Origin: M3 sp964637445
GTDB taxonomy: Bacteria > Bacteroidota > Bacteroidia > Bacteroidales > Muribaculaceae
Assembly (NCBI GenBank): GCA_964637445.1
Contig: CAZWWS010000084.1
Location: 1-6,838 of the forward strand
Reading direction: 5' to 3'
Length of the DNA: 6,838 nucleotides
Below the pieces are notes generated by a model. That model was not told the origin of the DNA. It saw nothing but the letters and a program-made list of their open reading frames with translations, and made no database searches. The position numbers were made by a program, and so were the translations under genes. Position 1 is the first letter of the stretch, and every line of letters begins with the position of its first letter. Shown piece after piece: positions 5,868 through 6,838 of the stretch.

Positions 5868-6030
5868 TACTCGAATTAATTAATTCAACTGAGACAACTC
5901 AATTTCAATTAAACACAAGCAACGGACAGGCTTGGTCGAATGTGAATAGACCACAATTTTATATCACCTCTCTGTGGTCGCGGCTGCACTAAGATTAAGC
6001 AATCCTTCGCTTAAAAACAGATTAAAAAAA
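5868..6030 (+). promoter_or_regulatory. Structured mRNA leader before rpsD, candidate S4 autoregulatory element
   Basis: This 163-nt non-coding gap is far longer than any other in the cluster. In order it contains a perfect 14-nt palindrome (5873-5886); a weak 4-bp hairpin TGAG/CTCA (5890-5901); a hairpin CAAGC/GCTTG (5916-5934) with a 9-nt loop; TGGTC/GACCA (5933-5937 with 5949-5953); GACCACA/TGTGGTC (5949-5955 with 5973-5979), which reuses the same GACCA strand; a GC-rich patch CGCGGCTGC (5979-5987); and a 6-bp hairpin just before the start. No TAnnTTTG box or intrinsic terminator is visible. S4 represses the alpha operon in E. coli through a leader before rpsM, and S4 leaders are known in several phyla; I recall a Bacteroidia type having been proposed, but cannot check it. 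The helices are seen; S4 as the ligand is inferred. Confidence 0.65.
5995..6014 (+). other. 6-bp hairpin near the rpsD start
   Basis: TTAAGC (5995-6000) and GCTTAA (6009-6014) form a perfect inverted repeat around an 8-nt loop, AATCCTTC. It ends 16 nt before the rpsD ATG, and the downstream flank is A-rich rather than T-rich, so it is not an intrinsic terminator for the + strand. Its distance from the start would place it at the edge of the initiating ribosome's footprint, suggesting a translational role, which is an inference. Confidence 0.5.
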
Positions 6031-6636
6031 ATGGCAAGATATACCGGACCGAAAACTAAAATCGCTCGTAAGTTTGGCGAGCCTATTTTCGGAGAAGACA
6101 AGGTTCTCTCAAAGAAGAATTATCCCCCGGGTCAGCACGGTGCAAACAAGCGTCGTAAGACATCGGAATATGGCATTCAGCTCCGTGAGAAGCAAAAGGC
6201 TAAATATACATATGGTGTGCTTGAAAAGCAATTCCGCAATCTTTTCAAGAAGGCATCAAGCACCAAGGGTGTGAAGGGTGAAGTGTTGCTTCAACTCCTC
6301 GAATCACGTCTTGACAATGTGGTTTACCGCCTTGGTATTGCTCCTACTCGTGCAGCTGCTCGTCAATTGGTGCTCCACCGTCACATCACAGTAAATGGTG
6401 GTGTAGTAAACATCGCTTCTTACTCAGTGAAAGCAGGCGACATTGTTGCTGTGCGTGAGAAGTCGAAATCACTTGAAGTAATTGCCGATGCTTTGGCAGG
6501 ATTTAACCACAGCAAGTATCCTTGGATCGAGTGGGACGAATCACAAAAGGCAGGTAAATTCCTTCATGTTCCCGCACGTGAAGACATTCCTGAAAATATC
6601 AAGGAACAGTTGATCGTCGAGTTGTATTCTAAGTAA
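6031..6636 (+). CDS. rpsD: 30S ribosomal protein S4 (uS4), zinc-free form
   Basis: S4 nucleates 30S assembly at the 16S rRNA 5'-domain junction and, in other bacteria, represses its own operon. The start at 6031 gives 201 residues beginning MARYTGPKTKIARKFG, the standard N-terminus. The frame stays open upstream to a GTG at 5974, but that would add 19 unconserved residues and lie inside the leader. Conserved regions are YPPGQHGANKRRKTSEYGIQLREKQK (31-56), YGVLEKQFRN (61-70) and the S4 RNA-binding domain (about 90-150), with LESRLDNVVYRLG (90-102) and RQLVLHRHITVNG (111-123). The N-terminal region has no cysteines, so it is the form without a zinc site. The start is preceded by ATTAAAAAAA, an A-rich context typical of Bacteroidetes. 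rpoA follows after 20 nt. Confidence 0.98.
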   Translation: MARYTGPKTKIARKFGEPIFGEDKVLSKKNYPPGQHGANKRRKTSEYGIQLREKQKAKYTYGVLEKQFRNLFKKASSTKGVKGEVLLQLLESRLDNVVYRLGIAPTRAAARQLVLHRHITVNGGVVNIASYSVKAGDIVAVREKSKSLEVIADALAGFNHSKYPWIEWDESQKAGKFLHVPAREDIPENIKEQLIVELYSK

Positions 6637-6656
6637 TCATTAAAAAACAAAGATCC

Positions 6657-6838
6657 ATGGCTATATTAGCATTTCAGAAACCTGACAAGGTCCTTATGTT
6701 GGAAGCCGATAATTTCTTCGGTAAGTTTGAGTTCAAGCCATTGGAGCCCGGTTATGGTATAACTGTGGGTAATGCTTTGCGTCGTATTTTGCTTTCATCG
6801 TTGGAAGGCTATGCGATATCAAGCATTCGCATCAATGG
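6657..6838 (+). CDS. rpoA: DNA-directed RNA polymerase alpha subunit, 5' part only
   Basis: The frame from the ATG at 6657 runs open to the window edge, giving 60 complete codons of a gene normally near 330 codons. The product begins MAILAFQKPDKVLMLEADNF and reaches the alpha N-terminal-domain hallmark GNALRRILLSSLEG (38-51). This helix forms the alpha dimer interface and contacts the beta subunit; Arg43 corresponds to E. coli Arg45, which is needed for beta binding. The truncation is only the end of the window. The place after rpsD is the standard alpha operon order, in which rplQ would be expected next, outside the view. The upstream spacer (20 nt, A-rich) has no Shine-Dalgarno sequence. 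Confidence 0.97.
   Translation, partial: MAILAFQKPDKVLMLEADNFFGKFEFKPLEPGYGITVGNALRRILLSSLEGYAISSIRIN

Noticed and set aside
5873..5886. Perfect 14-nt palindrome GAATTAATTAATTC after rpsK, as a terminator or operator
   Set aside because: It is made almost entirely of A/T, would be a weak RNA hairpin with no T tract, and such palindromes arise easily in AT-rich gaps. I mention it only as part of the leader.
5974..6030. Extension of rpsD upstream to a GTG at 5974 (19 extra residues)
   Set aside because: The S4 family begins at MARYTGP. The added residues are unconserved in character and would overlap the leader helix arm at 5973-5979.

Overview
This window is a highly expressed ribosomal-protein gene cluster: the distal part of the spc operon joined to the proximal part of the alpha operon. 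All genes lie on the + strand, in the order rpsH, rplF, rplR, rpsE, rpmD, rplO, secY, map, infA, rpmJ, rpsM, rpsK, rpsD and the first 60 codons of rpoA. The organism is most likely a member of the Bacteroidales (Bacteroidetes). The reasons are the secY-map-infA-rpmJ-rpsM order with no adk, the protein variants (zinc-free L36 and S4, and the SecY 'PGIKPGKK' loop), A-rich start contexts that mostly lack Shine-Dalgarno sequences, and a TAnnTTTG-type promoter element. A gut Muribaculaceae-like lineage would fit, but I cannot establish the family from sequence alone.

Region 1 (17-2522) holds uS8, uL6, uL18, uS5, uL30 and uL15, separated by 5-18 nt. Region 2 (2528-5051) is secY (translocon channel), map (methionine aminopeptidase), infA (IF1) and rpmJ (bL36). 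Region 3 (5088-6838) is uS13, uS11, uS4 and the RNA polymerase alpha subunit. The gaps inside the cluster are short except for two: 36 nt between rpmJ and rpsM, which holds a possible internal promoter box, and 163 nt between rpsK and rpsD, which holds several inverted repeats and looks like a structured mRNA leader.

The genes form one growth-linked programme: ribosome assembly, initiation, co-translational export, removal of the initiator methionine, and transcription. All reading frames look intact; I see no frameshift, mobile element, CRISPR array, tRNA, rRNA or horizontally acquired cargo. No gap reaches 300 bases.

I found no undescribed multi-gene system. The part most worth attention is the rpsK-rpsD leader. 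It contains two mutually exclusive helices sharing one strand and a hairpin close to the rpsD start, and is a candidate for autoregulation by S4 placed directly before rpsD rather than before rpsM. A secondary oddity is the strong AGGAGGT sequence before rplF, the only such site among the 13 starts with visible upstream context in a lineage that rarely uses them.
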